37,731 nt of DNA from Prevotella sp. (GCA_016286585.1 JAEETC010000017.1:1-37731), one strand, 5' to 3'; shown: positions 1 to 8,871, counted from the first letter of the stretch. Made by a program: numbers and translations. Notes: generated from the sequence alone by a model not told the origin.

Positions 1-174
1 AAAGCGGAGCATCTGCTGACGACCACGGAGAAGGAAGTGGAGGAGATAGCCAGTGAATGCGGATTTATCTCACCCAACTATTTCATCGGTACGTTCTATC
101 ATGAGCATCAAATGACGCCAGAGGTGTTTCGACAGAAGAATAGTCGTCTTCGTCAAGCTTTCCGTTTCAATTGA
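1..174 (+). CDS. AraC-family regulator, C-terminal fragment (5' end outside window)
   Basis: An open frame enters from the left edge and ends at TGA 172-174, giving 57 residues. It contains the second helix-turn-helix of an AraC-type DNA-binding domain: EVEEIASECGF, then SPNYFIGTFYHEHQMTPEVFRQ, which matches the family pattern of a recognition helix followed by a GxTPxxYR-like end. The rest lies outside the window, so I cannot tell a plain AraC regulator from the C-terminus of a hybrid two-component protein. Its last 8 bases overlap, tail to tail, the end of the plug-protein gene on the other strand. Confidence 0.75.
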   Translation, partial: KAEHLLTTTEKEVEEIASECGFISPNYFIGTFYHEHQMTPEVFRQKNSRLRQAFRFN

Positions 175-1399
175 GCGTGACTTGTCCGAAAGCTGCCAGG
201 CGCCAGGTGCGCCCTCCCGTCTCTTTGTAATAAACGAGAACCTGATAGCGGTTCTCTGTCTGGTAGAAGTTTCCTTCTGAGGGCAGGACGCGTCTCGTTC
301 CATGCTCATCTTCCCATAGATATTGGTAGGAATAATAGCCTTGCTTCTGTAGGATGCTGGCCGTGAACAGATCCTCATCGGCATCGTAGGTCATGCGGTA
401 GTTGTCTGCTCGGCTGTCTGTGGTCCAGCGGCCGTCGATGACGATATGTCCGCTTGACGGAGCATCAGCCTTTAAACGATAGTTCACCCAGACATAGTCG
501 CTGGCGGTATCGTTCTCGCGGTTGTCGCTGTTGCGGATGCAGAAGTCGCCGTCGGCATCCTCGTCGTATAGGTAGTTAGGCCGGCGTTCGTTCATGAAGG
601 GGAACACCTGGTAATAGTCTCCGTCCCAGCGGATGTAGTCGATGCCCATCGTGGGGTGTGAGGGGTCGAGCACCTCAAACTTGTGATATTCGTTGCCTGC
701 GTCGAAGATCAGTTCACGGGCGTGGCTCCACTCAAGGCCGTTGTTGGTGATGAACGTGGGCCGTACGTTGCGCCGCCAGTTGTCCTCTCGGCCATTCTGC
801 ATCACCACCGTCTGTATCTGCTCCTCAGGACGGATGACCTGTAGGTTACGGTAGCCTACAGACATTGTCAGCTGCTGGTGACGGTCGTTGGTATCGATAT
901 CGGTGTTAGTAGTGACGGTCATCGACAACTGCATTGACTGCTCGGTGACCATTATCTCTACCATCAGGACATCATCGTTGCTGCCGTCTTCACGGACATG
1001 CAGGCGGTAGTTGCCGCTCATCTTCAGCCGACACAGGTCGTTGGGCAACGAAAACTGATAGTGGGTATAGAGAACAGTGGTATTGATGGAATATTCGAAG
1101 TCGTCGATGACGTTGTCGTTGAACCCCGTCAGCCAGTCGCTCTCAAACAAATCTTCCGTCGGCGTCCAGTCAGCTTCGCAACGCTCCACGTGGAGGACGT
1201 AGCGGTGATAATCATGCGACAGTTCGTCGAAGCCCACGTCGAGACGGTCCTTAGAGTCGAGCTTCATCACGGGCAGCGCCTGCCAGTTATGGTTCACGAC
1301 TGCCTGCAGCGACTTCACCTGTGGGTCGTATATAACATTTTTTCCTGCTGCCGTCAATGACAGCAGCAGGAAAAATAATGTTGTGAGTGAGTGTCTCAT
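167..1399 (-). CDS. Type IX secretion system plug protein (DUF5103 family)
   Basis: A 410-residue protein with an N-terminal signal peptide (hydrophobic residues about 5-18), so it is exported to the periplasm or outer membrane. The body fits the DUF5103 family in length and in its Tyr/Asp-rich beta pattern. In Flavobacterium a member of this family is the Plug that closes the SprA translocon of the type IX secretion system. Residues such as DFEYSINT and QYLWEDE belong to that family pattern; the name comes from recognition, not from a database search. Its start codon shares one base with the pgk stop (TAATG, 1397-1401), so it is probably translated by reinitiation after pgk. The 3' end overlaps the AraC fragment by 8 bp. 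Confidence 0.8.
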   Translation of the reverse strand: MRHSLTTLFFLLLSLTAAGKNVIYDPQVKSLQAVVNHNWQALPVMKLDSKDRLDVGFDELSHDYHRYVLHVERCEADWTPTEDLFESDWLTGFNDNVIDDFEYSINTTVLYTHYQFSLPNDLCRLKMSGNYRLHVREDGSNDDVLMVEIMVTEQSMQLSMTVTTNTDIDTNDRHQQLTMSVGYRNLQVIRPEEQIQTVVMQNGREDNWRRNVRPTFITNNGLEWSHARELIFDAGNEYHKFEVLDPSHPTMGIDYIRWDGDYYQVFPFMNERRPNYLYDEDADGDFCIRNSDNRENDTASDYVWVNYRLKADAPSSGHIVIDGRWTTDSRADNYRMTYDADEDLFTASILQKQGYYSYQYLWEDEHGTRRVLPSEGNFYQTENRYQVLVYYKETGGRTWRLAAFGQVTLN

Positions 1400-2670
1400 T
1401 ACTCGCCCTTGATGGCAGCAACACCCGGGAGCACCTTACCCTCGATGGCCTCGAGCAGAGCACCACCGCCAGTAGAGATGTAGCTAACCTTGTCGGCCAG
1501 ACCGAACTTGTTGACACAAGCCACAGAGTCACCACCACCGATGAGAGAGAATGCACCCTCGGCAGTAGCCTCGGCAATAGCCTCACCGATAGCGCGGCTA
1601 CCAGCTGTGAAGTTGTCGCACTCGAACACACCGGCAGGACCGTTCCACAGGATGGTCTTCGCACCTTTGATGGCCTTGCGGAAGTCCTCCTGAGAGGCGG
1701 GACCAGCGTCAACACCCTCGAAGCCTGCGGGAACCTTGTTGGCGGGGCAGGTGATGATCTCAGCACCCTCCTTCACGGTCATCGTACCGAAGTCGAGTCC
1801 GTTGGTAGCGGTGCAGTCAGAACCGAGCACGAGCTCTACGCCGTTCTTCTTGGCCAGCTCCTCAACGCCCAGAGCCACATCCAGCTTGTCGAGCTCCACG
1901 ATAGAGTCGCCGATCTCGCCGTCGTGAGCCTTGGCGAAGGTGTAGGTCATACCACCGCAGAGGATGAGCTTGTCGACCTTACCGAGCAGGTTCTCGATGA
2001 TACCGATCTTCGAAGAAACCTTTGAACCGCCCATGATGGCGACGAACGGACGCTTGATGTTAGAAAGCACGGCGTCAACAGCCTGAACCTCCTTCTCCAT
2101 CAGCAGGCCGAGCATCTTGTTGTCGGCGTCGAAGTAGTCGGCGATGACAGCGGTAGAAGCGTGCTTGCGGTGAGCGGTACCAAAGGCATCCATCACGTAG
2201 CAGTCTGCGTATGAAGCCAGCGTCTTGGCAAACTCTTTCTGAGAAGCCTTCATAGCCTTCTTTGCCTCGTCGTAAGCAGGATCAGCCTTGTCGATACCTA
2301 CGGGCTTACCCTCTTCCTCGGGATAGAAGCGCAGGTTCTCCAGCAGCAGAGCCTCGCCCATCTTCAGGGCCTTAGCAGCGTCGGCAGCCTTGGCGCAGTC
2401 GGGAGCGAAAGCTACGGGCACACCGAGAGCCTTCTCCACAGCCTCGCGGATTTGACCCAGCGACTTCTTGGCGTCTACCTTACCCTTGGGCTTACCCATG
2501 TGCGACATGATGATGGTGGCACCACCGTCGGCCAGGATCTTCTTCAGGGTGGGGAGAGCACCGCGGATACGGGTGTCGTCAGTGATCTTACCATTCTCGT
2601 CGAGGGGTACGTTGAAGTCTACACGTACGATTGCCTTCTTACCGGCAAAATTGAATTCGTTGATAGTCAT
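1399..2670 (-). CDS. pgk: Phosphoglycerate kinase
   Basis: Glycolytic phosphoglycerate kinase, converting 1,3-bisphosphoglycerate and ADP to 3-phosphoglycerate and ATP in the cytoplasm. Family motifs are clear: [10 protein letters not shown] near the N-terminus, SHMGKP (usually SHLGRP), [32 protein letters not shown] in the hinge region, and the nucleotide-binding GGGDSVA with STGGGALLE near the C-terminus. At 423 residues it is slightly longer than proteobacterial enzymes and normal for Bacteroidetes. The ATG at 2668-2670 directly precedes the conserved start of the family. Codon choice is narrow (mostly one codon each for Leu, Lys and Glu), as expected of a strongly expressed gene. The plug-protein gene follows with a one-base overlap. 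Confidence 0.97.
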   Translation of the reverse strand: MTINEFNFAGKKAIVRVDFNVPLDENGKITDDTRIRGALPTLKKILADGGATIIMSHMGKPKGKVDAKKSLGQIREAVEKALGVPVAFAPDCAKAADAAKALKMGEALLLENLRFYPEEEGKPVGIDKADPAYDEAKKAMKASQKEFAKTLASYADCYVMDAFGTAHRKHASTAVIADYFDADNKMLGLLMEKEVQAVDAVLSNIKRPFVAIMGGSKVSSKIGIIENLLGKVDKLILCGGMTYTFAKAHDGEIGDSIVELDKLDVALGVEELAKKNGVELVLGSDCTATNGLDFGTMTVKEGAEIITCPANKVPAGFEGVDAGPASQEDFRKAIKGAKTILWNGPAGVFECDNFTAGSRAIGEAIAEATAEGAFSLIGGGDSVACVNKFGLADKVSYISTGGGALLEAIEGKVLPGVAAIKGE

Positions 2671-2717
2671 AACTTGTTATTATTAATAATGTGAAAAACT
2701 TCGTTCTAACGCGAGTG

Positions 2718-2725
2718 CAAAATTA
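2718..2725 (-). promoter_or_regulatory. Candidate pgk promoter, -7 element
   Basis: On the minus strand this reads TAATTTTG, matching the Bacteroidetes -7 consensus TAnnTTTG. It lies 47 nt upstream of the pgk ATG. The nearest upstream TTTG (minus strand, 2751-2754) is 25 nt away, longer than the usual 19-21, so the -33 element is uncertain. Confidence 0.5.
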
Positions 2726-2747
2726 CGATTAATTTTTTAATTAGGGA

Positions 2748-2772
2748 ACGCAAAAGACTCAAAGACGCAAAG
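2748..2772. repeat. Short tandem repeat (ACgCAAAG type, 3 copies)
   Basis: Three adjoining 8-9-mers: ACGCAAAAG, ACTCAAAG, ACGCAAAG, followed by a T-run. They lie between radA and pgk, just upstream of the pgk promoter candidate. On the transcribed strand each copy carries TTTG, so they may supply alternative -33 elements; this is inference. Confidence 0.55.
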
Positions 2773-2863
2773 TTTTTTTGTGTTTTTAACGGAAAAACCA
2801 CGCTTCCTTATCTGTGTGTTCTCAAATTGTTATCCGAAGATAGCATACTGTTACGTTCGAGGA

Positions 2864-4258
2864 TCAGCCGAAGAGTTCGCGGAGGGCTTCTTCAACCTTG
2901 CGGACAGGGTGGAGCGTGATGTGGTATTTCTTCGCGTCAAAGCCCTGAAGGTTGTACTTGGGGATGATCATATCCGTGAATCCCAGTTTCTCGGCCTCGG
3001 CGATGCGCTGTTCGATGCGGTTCACGGGGCGCACTTCGCCAGAGAGCCCCACCTCGCCAGCCATACACCAGCCGTTCTCGATGGGGGTATCGACATTTGA
3101 TGACAGCACGGCGGCAATCACAGAGAGGTCCATCGCCAGGTCAGTCACCCGCAGGCCGCCTGCGATATTGATAAAGACGTCTTTCTGAGCCAGTTTGAAC
3201 CCTACGCGCTTCTCCAGCACGGCCAGCAGCATGTTCAGTCGGCGCTGGTCAAAGCCTGTGGCTGAGCGTTGGGGAGTGCCGTATGCTGCCGTTGAAACCA
3301 GCGCCTGCGTCTCTACGAGGAAAGGCCGGACACCCTCGATGGCCGAGGAGATGGCGATGCCAGAAAGACCGTCGTGGTCCTGTGTCAGCAGCAGCTCCGA
3401 AGGGTTGCTCACCTGGCGCAGTCCGTTCTGCTGCATCTCGTAGATGCCCAGTTCAGAGGTGCTTCCGAAGCGGTTCTTGATGCTTCGCAGGATGCGGTAC
3501 ATATAGTGCTGGTCGCCCTCGAACTGTATGACGGTGTCGACGATATGCTCCAGGATCTTGGGGCCTGCTAGCGTGCCCTCCTTCGTGATATGTCCGATGA
3601 GGATGACGGGCACACCAGAGGATTTGGCGAAACGGAGCAGGGCCGAGGCGCACTCGCGGACTTGGGCGATGCTGCCTGCGCTAGACTCCACATCCTCGGT
3701 CATAATGGTCTGGATGGAATCGATGACGATGAGTTCGGGCTGCTCGGCCTTGATGTGGTCGAAGATCTGCTCAAGCGAATTCTCGGTGAGGATGAGGAAA
3801 TTATCATTCTCGCCGCCCAGACGGTTGGCGCGCATCTTCAGCTGATGGGCACTCTCCTCGCCGCTGACGTAGAGGATGCGCTTCTCTGGCATGTGAAGCA
3901 TCGTCTGCAGCGAGAGCGTACTTTTGCCGATACCCGGCTCTCCGCCAAGAAGCACAATGCTGCCTGGCACGAGCCCGCCGCCCAGAACGCGGTTCAGCTC
4001 TTCGTCGTGCATGTCGATGCGTGGGTCATCGTGGTTGGAGATGTCACGCAGGCGCAGTACCTTGTTTTCTTTCACAGCCCTCGACTCGCCCTTTCGCAGC
4101 GAGGCGGCGGCAGAGCGCGCAGCCTGTGAGCCTGTGTCACCCGCCACGCGAATCTCCTTGAACGTGTTCCACTGTCCGCAAGCCGGACACTTGCCAATCC
4201 ACTTCGGCGACTCCTGGCCGCAGTTGGAGCAAACGTAAGCTATCTTGTCTTTTGCCAT
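2864..4258 (-). CDS. radA: DNA repair protein RadA
   Basis: A RecA-like ATPase that helps process recombination intermediates. Domains in order: a C4 zinc finger (Cys10, 13, 24, 27), Walker A GGEPGIGKST at about 106-114, Walker B LIVIDSIQT, the RadA-specific KNRFG motif near residue 260, and a C-terminal Lon-protease-like domain (ADP-type fold, no protease Ser-Lys dyad expected). I place the start at ATG 4256-4258 (MAKDKIAYVC), giving 464 residues. An in-frame extension to 4336 exists, but it runs through a near-consensus promoter (4273-4304) and adds residues foreign to the family. The gene is divergent from the lipoprotein gene at 4654. Confidence 0.95.
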   Translation of the reverse strand: MAKDKIAYVCSNCGQESPKWIGKCPACGQWNTFKEIRVAGDTGSQAARSAAASLRKGESRAVKENKVLRLRDISNHDDPRIDMHDEELNRVLGGGLVPGSIVLLGGEPGIGKSTLSLQTMLHMPEKRILYVSGEESAHQLKMRANRLGGENDNFLILTENSLEQIFDHIKAEQPELIVIDSIQTIMTEDVESSAGSIAQVRECASALLRFAKSSGVPVILIGHITKEGTLAGPKILEHIVDTVIQFEGDQHYMYRILRSIKNRFGSTSELGIYEMQQNGLRQVSNPSELLLTQDHDGLSGIAISSAIEGVRPFLVETQALVSTAAYGTPQRSATGFDQRRLNMLLAVLEKRVGFKLAQKDVFINIAGGLRVTDLAMDLSVIAAVLSSNVDTPIENGWCMAGEVGLSGEVRPVNRIEQRIAEAEKLGFTDMIIPKYNLQGFDAKKYHITLHPVRKVEEALRELFG

Positions 4259-4272
4259 ATCTTTTAATGATG

Positions 4273-4304
4273 CAAAGATACGAGGAATTTCCGAGAACGC
4301 CAAA
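4273..4304 (-). promoter_or_regulatory. radA promoter (TTTG-N20-TATCTTTG)
   Basis: Reading the minus strand, TTTG (4301-4304) is followed after exactly 20 nt by TATCTTTG (4273-4280), an ideal match to the Bacteroidetes sigma-ABfr promoter. The element ends 14 nt before the RadA start codon, implying a 5' leader of about 10 nt. Confidence 0.8.
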
Positions 4305-4396
4305 TGTTTTCTCAAAAAAGTGTTGCGTTCAATCAAAATGTTTTACATCACGGAGTGCCCATAGGGTTAACTCCGAGAAAGGTGCCAGTAAACTGG

Positions 4397-4462
4397 GAGT
4401 TTACTTAGCCTAAACTCCGACTTTACCCTATCTAAAGTCCGACTTTACTTAGCCTAAAGTCC
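4397..4462. repeat. Three tandem 22-bp hairpin units (intergenic repeat family, copy A)
   Basis: Exactly 3 x 22 bp at 4397-4418, 4419-4440 and 4441-4462. Each unit is itself an inverted repeat: GAGTTTA-(7 nt)-TAAACTC in the first and GACTTTA-(7 nt)-TAAAGTC in the other two, plus a trailing C. The third stem base and its partner change together between unit 1 and units 2-3, so pairing is kept. A weaker hairpin (CGGAGT...ACTCCG) lies just before, at 4351-4375. The array sits between the divergent promoters of radA and the lipoprotein gene. The rest of the 4305-4636 gap shows no gene. Confidence 0.85.
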
Positions 4463-4636
4463 GGGTGATAGTAACCCCTTGAATATCAAAGGCTTATGAA
4501 ATGTGTTAAAAAGGGTTCCGTGGTAGTTAAATTATTTTACATTTTGCGTGATGCCTTCCTCAAAAGATAACAGGGTTGCGTGTGTTTTCGTGACCATTTT
4601 CAGGCATAAAGCGTTGGCGGTTTGAGGGAAAATGCG

Positions 4637-4644
4637 TATCTTTG
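4637..4644 (+). promoter_or_regulatory. Promoter -7 element for the lipoprotein/TPR operon
   Basis: TATCTTTG matches the Bacteroidetes -7 consensus. A GTTG at 4613-4616 lies exactly 20 nt upstream and could serve as the -33 element. The start codon at 4654 is only 9 nt downstream. Confidence 0.65.
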
Positions 4645-4653
4645 CACCCGATT

Positions 4654-5571
4654 ATGAAACGACTGATCATAGGAATCGTGCTCATGGGGCTTCTTGCGGC
4701 TTGCGGCCAGAGCTATGAGGATACGAAGCGACAGCGGAGAGAACATCAGAAACAGGCTATGCGTGAGGACTCGGCGGCGCTGAAGGTGGCCGTGATGCCT
4801 ACCCTCGACTGTCTGCCGCTCTTCGTGGCAAAAGACCGTGCGATGTTTGACACCGCTGTGGATATCCGCTTGAAGTTCTTTACGGCCCAGATGGATTGTG
4901 ATACCGCCCTGCAGCGAGGTAGGGTGGAGATGGCCATTACCGATTTGGTAAGGGCCGAGCGTATGCGCAGGCAGGGCGACTCGATCGCCTATCTCACGGC
5001 TACCAATGCTTATTGGCTGCTCATCGGGAACCGAAACCAGCGCATCACCCAACTGAAGCATCTCGACGACCGGATGGTGGCGATGACGCGCTACTCGGTG
5101 ACAGACATGCTGACGCAGATGGCTGTGGACAGCGCGAAACTGAAGACGGAACGCGTGTTCCGCATTCAGGTGAACGATGTGAATGTGAGACTAGACATGC
5201 TGGAGAACAACGAGATGGACGCGCTGCTGCTGACGGAGCCTCAGGCCACGCAGGCGCTGCTGCTGAAGCACCACGTGCTACTCGACACGCGGAAGCTGGA
5301 TATGCAGATGGGTGCCATCGCCATGAACAAACTGACGATGTCGCATGCCAACCGCCAAAAACAGCAGGAGGCACTCGTGAAGGGCTACAACAGGGCCTGC
5401 GATTCGCTGAACCACTATGGTCTGAAGCCGTATTACGACGTGATACGCCGTCATTACGATGTGTCGGAACAAGCCCTGCGCCAGCTGCCAGACAGCCTGA
5501 AATTCATGCCTGTCAGCAGACCGCGTGAGAAGGATGTGGAGCGGGCCAGACAATGGTGGCTCAAGAAATGA
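4654..5571 (+). CDS. Putative lipoprotein resembling a periplasmic substrate-binding protein (SsuA/NMT1-like)
   Basis: A 305-residue protein with a type II signal peptide ending in the lipobox LLAAC (Cys17), so it is probably membrane-anchored on the periplasmic side. The start is ATG 4654: the first in-frame ATG (4642) falls inside the promoter. The body resembles type 2 periplasmic binding proteins of the nitrate/sulfonate/thiamine-precursor group: KVAVMPTLDCLPLFVAKDRAMF at the front, then VEMAITDLVRAE and DALLLTEPQA, which follow the family's two-lobe layout. No permease or ATPase gene is adjacent, so the ligand and an uptake role are unknown. The TPR gene follows after 14 nt and is probably in the same operon. 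Confidence 0.75.
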   Translation: MKRLIIGIVLMGLLAACGQSYEDTKRQRREHQKQAMREDSAALKVAVMPTLDCLPLFVAKDRAMFDTAVDIRLKFFTAQMDCDTALQRGRVEMAITDLVRAERMRRQGDSIAYLTATNAYWLLIGNRNQRITQLKHLDDRMVAMTRYSVTDMLTQMAVDSAKLKTERVFRIQVNDVNVRLDMLENNEMDALLLTEPQATQALLLKHHVLLDTRKLDMQMGAIAMNKLTMSHANRQKQQEALVKGYNRACDSLNHYGLKPYYDVIRRHYDVSEQALRQLPDSLKFMPVSRPREKDVERARQWWLKK

Positions 5572-5585
5572 AATGAGGAACGAAG

Positions 5586-7736
5586 ATGAAAAACGAAGCA
5601 CTAGACAATATCTTAGACTGCCTGACCGACAGAAATCTCGGGAAAGCGATCGTAGCTGCGGACATTTTCCTGTCCGTACATCCGAATCAGATCAATTTAG
5701 ACCGGCTGAACGCCATCAGGACCGACTATCAGCGGATGACCGACTACTGGCGGCGCGGATTCAAGGACCCTCAGGTGGAACATCTCTATGATAACATGCT
5801 GAAACGCATGTATGTCCTTTACGCTACGATAGCCGGCAACTATGAAGTGAGGCATTCTCCCTTCCTGCAGTCGCTGGCCGACAGGGCGAGGATGACACCG
5901 CGTGACTGGTCGCCACAGGTCGTCAAGGAAAGTCTGGAGGCGTATGTCTCAGATGTCGCCCTCTTAGGACTGGGTGCGGCTGGCGGGCAGGCTGGCGAGG
6001 TGTATGCGCGTCATCATAAGGAGATGATCGAGCTGTTCGATTTCATCCTGACATCGGGCGTGTGGTCTGACGGCTATGCGACGGCAATGGAGGAGATCGT
6101 GCTGTCGCCGACAGTCGACAGCTTCGACCAGCAGTTGATCCTCTCAAGTGTCATGCTGGCTAATATGAATGTGTTTGATATGGCCAAGTTCCGCATGATG
6201 GTCCATGTCTACAGTCAGGCCACCGATGAACAGGTGCGCCAGCGAGCCCTCATCGGATGGGTGCTCTCGCTGAACGTCGACATGAACTCCGACATCGCCC
6301 TGCTTGTCTACACAGAGGCGGTGGAGTTGGTGGAGAAACTGTTGGAGGATGAGGACTGCTGCCGTGAGTTGGTGGAGCTGCAGAAACAGCTCATCTACTG
6401 CATCAACGCCGAGCGCGACAACGCAAAGATACAGAATGAGATACTGCCCGATCTGATGAAGAACCAAGGCTTCCGCATGACGCGCAACGGTATCGTGGAG
6501 GAAGAGGAGGATGAGTTGAATGATATCCTGCATCCCGACGAGGCCGAGGAGAAGCTGGAGCGGGTGGAGCAGGCCTATCAGAAGATGTTGGATATGCAGA
6601 AACAGGGGTCGGATGTTTATTTCAGCGGCTTCTCACGCATGAAGGTCTTCCCCTTCTTCAACGAGATCGTCAATTGGTTTGTACCCTTCTATATCGACCA
6701 TCCGGAGATCAGTCAGACTCTGGGAACGATCAAGAAGAGTCGCTTCCTCAGTGGATTGCTCAAGAGCGGTCCCTTCTGCAACAGCGATAAATACTCGTTC
6801 CTGTTGGCTTTCAACCAAGTGATGAACCAGATACCCCAGAATCTGCGTGAAATGATGGATAAGGGCGAGGCTATATTTGAGGAGGTCGCTCCTGAGGTGG
6901 CCGATCAGCCTGCCTATATCCGGAGGCGCTATCTGCAAGACCTCTACCGTTTCTTCCGTCTGTTCCGACAACGTGAGGCCTTCTGGAATCCTTTCGACCA
7001 GGAGAGTCCTGACTATCTGTTTCTCGCGTCATCAGTATACAGGAGTACACATATCGAGCCATTCTTCAACGAGGTCACAGCTTTCCTCATCAAGAAAAGC
7101 CACTATAAAGAGGCCAGATATATGCTGAACAACTATAGCGAGAACCGTGAGGACTTCCAGTATTATATGATGGCTGCGCATATCGGTATGAATCCTCTTG
7201 GTAACTACGCGAAGGCTGTGGAACTGAAGCCCGACAACGAACGGGCGATGGCCGGCTATGCCAGAGCACTCTTTGACCAAGCGGAATATCAGAAGTCGCT
7301 TGAGGCCTATGACAAGCTCCTCACCCTCCAGCCCGATAAGCGAAGCTATCTTCTAAACAGGGCTGTCTGCCTGATCAAATTGGATCGTTACGATGAGGCT
7401 GAGAAGATGCTGTTCAGACTGAATTATGAAAGGCCTGATGATACCAACGTGAATCGTGTGCTGGCCTGGGCGCTGACCTGTAACGGGAAATATGAGCAGG
7501 CGGATAAGATATACACCCAACTCATGTCAGAAGGGGATTCTTCAACGGACGATCTGTTGAACTACGGGCTATGTCTCTGGTTCAGCGGACATGTCGACGA
7601 TGCAGCCGACTGTTTCCATCGTTACTTGAAAGAGAGTGGGGAGAAGAAAGAACGCTTCTTCAATCAGGAGAGGTGGTTGATTCATGCCAAAGGCATCACT
7701 GAGGCCGAGATTCAGATGATGCTCTATATACTTTGA
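5586..7736 (+). CDS. Large tetratricopeptide-repeat protein, function unknown
   Basis: A 716-residue protein without a signal peptide or membrane segments, so probably cytoplasmic. The first 500 residues are alpha-helical in character and I do not recognise a domain, although an acidic stretch (EEEEDELNDILHPDEAEEKLE) stands out near residues 304-324. From about residue 535 to 680 there are TPR-like repeats, for example GYARALFDQAEYQKSLEAYD and NRAVCLIKLDRYDEAEKML. Such repeats hold protein partners. It starts 14 nt after the lipoprotein stop and likely shares its transcript. Its last 41 bases are also the end of the acyltransferase gene on the opposite strand. Confidence 0.8.
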   Translation: MKNEALDNILDCLTDRNLGKAIVAADIFLSVHPNQINLDRLNAIRTDYQRMTDYWRRGFKDPQVEHLYDNMLKRMYVLYATIAGNYEVRHSPFLQSLADRARMTPRDWSPQVVKESLEAYVSDVALLGLGAAGGQAGEVYARHHKEMIELFDFILTSGVWSDGYATAMEEIVLSPTVDSFDQQLILSSVMLANMNVFDMAKFRMMVHVYSQATDEQVRQRALIGWVLSLNVDMNSDIALLVYTEAVELVEKLLEDEDCCRELVELQKQLIYCINAERDNAKIQNEILPDLMKNQGFRMTRNGIVEEEEDELNDILHPDEAEEKLERVEQAYQKMLDMQKQGSDVYFSGFSRMKVFPFFNEIVNWFVPFYIDHPEISQTLGTIKKSRFLSGLLKSGPFCNSDKYSFLLAFNQVMNQIPQNLREMMDKGEAIFEEVAPEVADQPAYIRRRYLQDLYRFFRLFRQREAFWNPFDQESPDYLFLASSVYRSTHIEPFFNEVTAFLIKKSHYKEARYMLNNYSENREDFQYYMMAAHIGMNPLGNYAKAVELKPDNERAMAGYARALFDQAEYQKSLEAYDKLLTLQPDKRSYLLNRAVCLIKLDRYDEAEKMLFRLNYERPDDTNVNRVLAWALTCNGKYEQADKIYTQLMSEGDSSTDDLLNYGLCLWFSGHVDDAADCFHRYLKESGEKKERFFNQERWLIHAKGITEAEIQMMLYIL

Positions 7737-8871
7737 ACCTTTCCTTTATTAGTCCGCTGAGCCAGGTGCCCAAGAGCGGGATGCCTACGCCTGCTATGGT
7801 GTAGAGGATCCAGAACAGGTCTTCCTGAGAGTGATCGTGTATTACCATGTGGCAGCCTATCTGTCGCGGGTCGAGACCGTAGTACCAGATCTTCAGCAGA
7901 CTCACCACTTTGTAGGAGATGATGTGGAAGATGAAGATGTTCAGCGTGTGGTCGCCCGTGTAGACAAGGAAACGTTTCAGCCAGCCTTTCGTACCGTCAA
8001 TCCAGCGACTGATATTGTAGGTCATCAAGAAACCTAGTAGCGCAGGCACGGGCAGCGAAAGGAACTGGGTGTAGGTAGAGCGCCAGTTCATGTTGGCCGT
8101 CAGGTATTTGGAGAACAGGAAGACGATGACGGCAAAGACGAGAGTCAAAGGCAGCGAGACAAACACTCGGTCGGTCGCCTTCTGATAGCGTACAACAAAC
8201 TGGCGGAAGATATATCCGCAGCCGAAGAAGAAGCAACCCATCATGTCGCGATAGCCGCCCTGAATGAGGTTGATGACACGCAGCCCCTCGTAGGTCTTCC
8301 AACCGCAGAGCAGCAGCAAGAGTATGCAAATGAGATAGGGCACAGCTTTTCTGGAAGCCGAAAACCTGGAAAATCTGGGTAATTGACATATTCTTGATAT
8401 TCCCGCATCCATCACCTTATATATAATAAGGTATAGGATGCTCGCCACGAAGAGTCCGCGGAAGAACCAGAAAGCACCGCAGAGGAAGGCATCGTAGCCA
8501 CCCATCGCCGTCACGATGGTCCATAGGTTCTGCTGCATCTGGTGCCAGGAGTAGGGGTGAGTGACACCGCCGGCCTCGTTGCCAAAGGTCTCGTTGAGGA
8601 TGCCCAGGTCGAACATCCAGTTGTGGATAATAAGGAAGAAGACGGCCCATTTGACGAACGGCCAATAGAGTCCCTTCACACGTTTCTTGACGAAAGTAGC
8701 TTCATTGTCGAGATATTTCAGCGAGAAGAAGTAGCCCGCAGTAATGAAGAACAGGGGCATGTGGAACTCGAAGATGAATTTGCAGAGCCATCCCGGAGCC
8801 TCCGCATGGGCAACGACCATCAGGATAATGGCGATACCCTTGGCGATGGATATGATGGTGTCGCGCTTCAT
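7696..8871 (-). CDS. Acyltransferase family 3 membrane protein
   Basis: A 391-residue integral membrane protein with about ten hydrophobic segments, of the Acyltransf_3 type (OafA / fucose-4-O-acetylase-like). The hallmark front end is present: MKRDTIISIAKGIAII, VVAHAEAP, then FEFHMPLFFITAGYFF. Relatives acetylate sugars of surface polysaccharides or lipids. The ATG at 8869-8871 overlaps the stop of the upstream PLD gene (ATGA); a TTG two codons earlier is less likely. It is the last gene of the kdsA run, so a surface-glycan target such as LPS is a reasonable inference, but the acceptor is unknown. The last 13 residues are encoded antisense to the end of the TPR gene. Confidence 0.85.
   Translation of the reverse strand: MKRDTIISIAKGIAIILMVVAHAEAPGWLCKFIFEFHMPLFFITAGYFFSLKYLDNEATFVKKRVKGLYWPFVKWAVFFLIIHNWMFDLGILNETFGNEAGGVTHPYSWHQMQQNLWTIVTAMGGYDAFLCGAFWFFRGLFVASILYLIIYKVMDAGISRICQLPRFSRFSASRKAVPYLICILLLLLCGWKTYEGLRVINLIQGGYRDMMGCFFFGCGYIFRQFVVRYQKATDRVFVSLPLTLVFAVIVFLFSKYLTANMNWRSTYTQFLSLPVPALLGFLMTYNISRWIDGTKGWLKRFLVYTGDHTLNIFIFHIISYKVVSLLKIWYYGLDPRQIGCHMVIHDHSQEDLFWILYTIAGVGIPLLGTWLSGLIKERFKVYRASSESRPQ

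Noticed and set aside
1387..2025. 212-residue frame antisense to pgk
   Set aside because: A typical shadow of a gene with strong codon bias; composition follows the pgk codons.
2780..3100. Plus-strand open frame opposite the end of radA
   Set aside because: Mostly antisense to the conserved Lon-like domain of RadA; no family features.
4259..4336. N-terminal extension of RadA
   Set aside because: It contains a full promoter (4273-4304) and adds 26 residues before the conserved zinc finger start.
4397..4462. 22-bp repeat array as a CRISPR or terminator
   Set aside because: Units adjoin without spacers, and the array lies upstream of both flanking genes, so it cannot terminate either.
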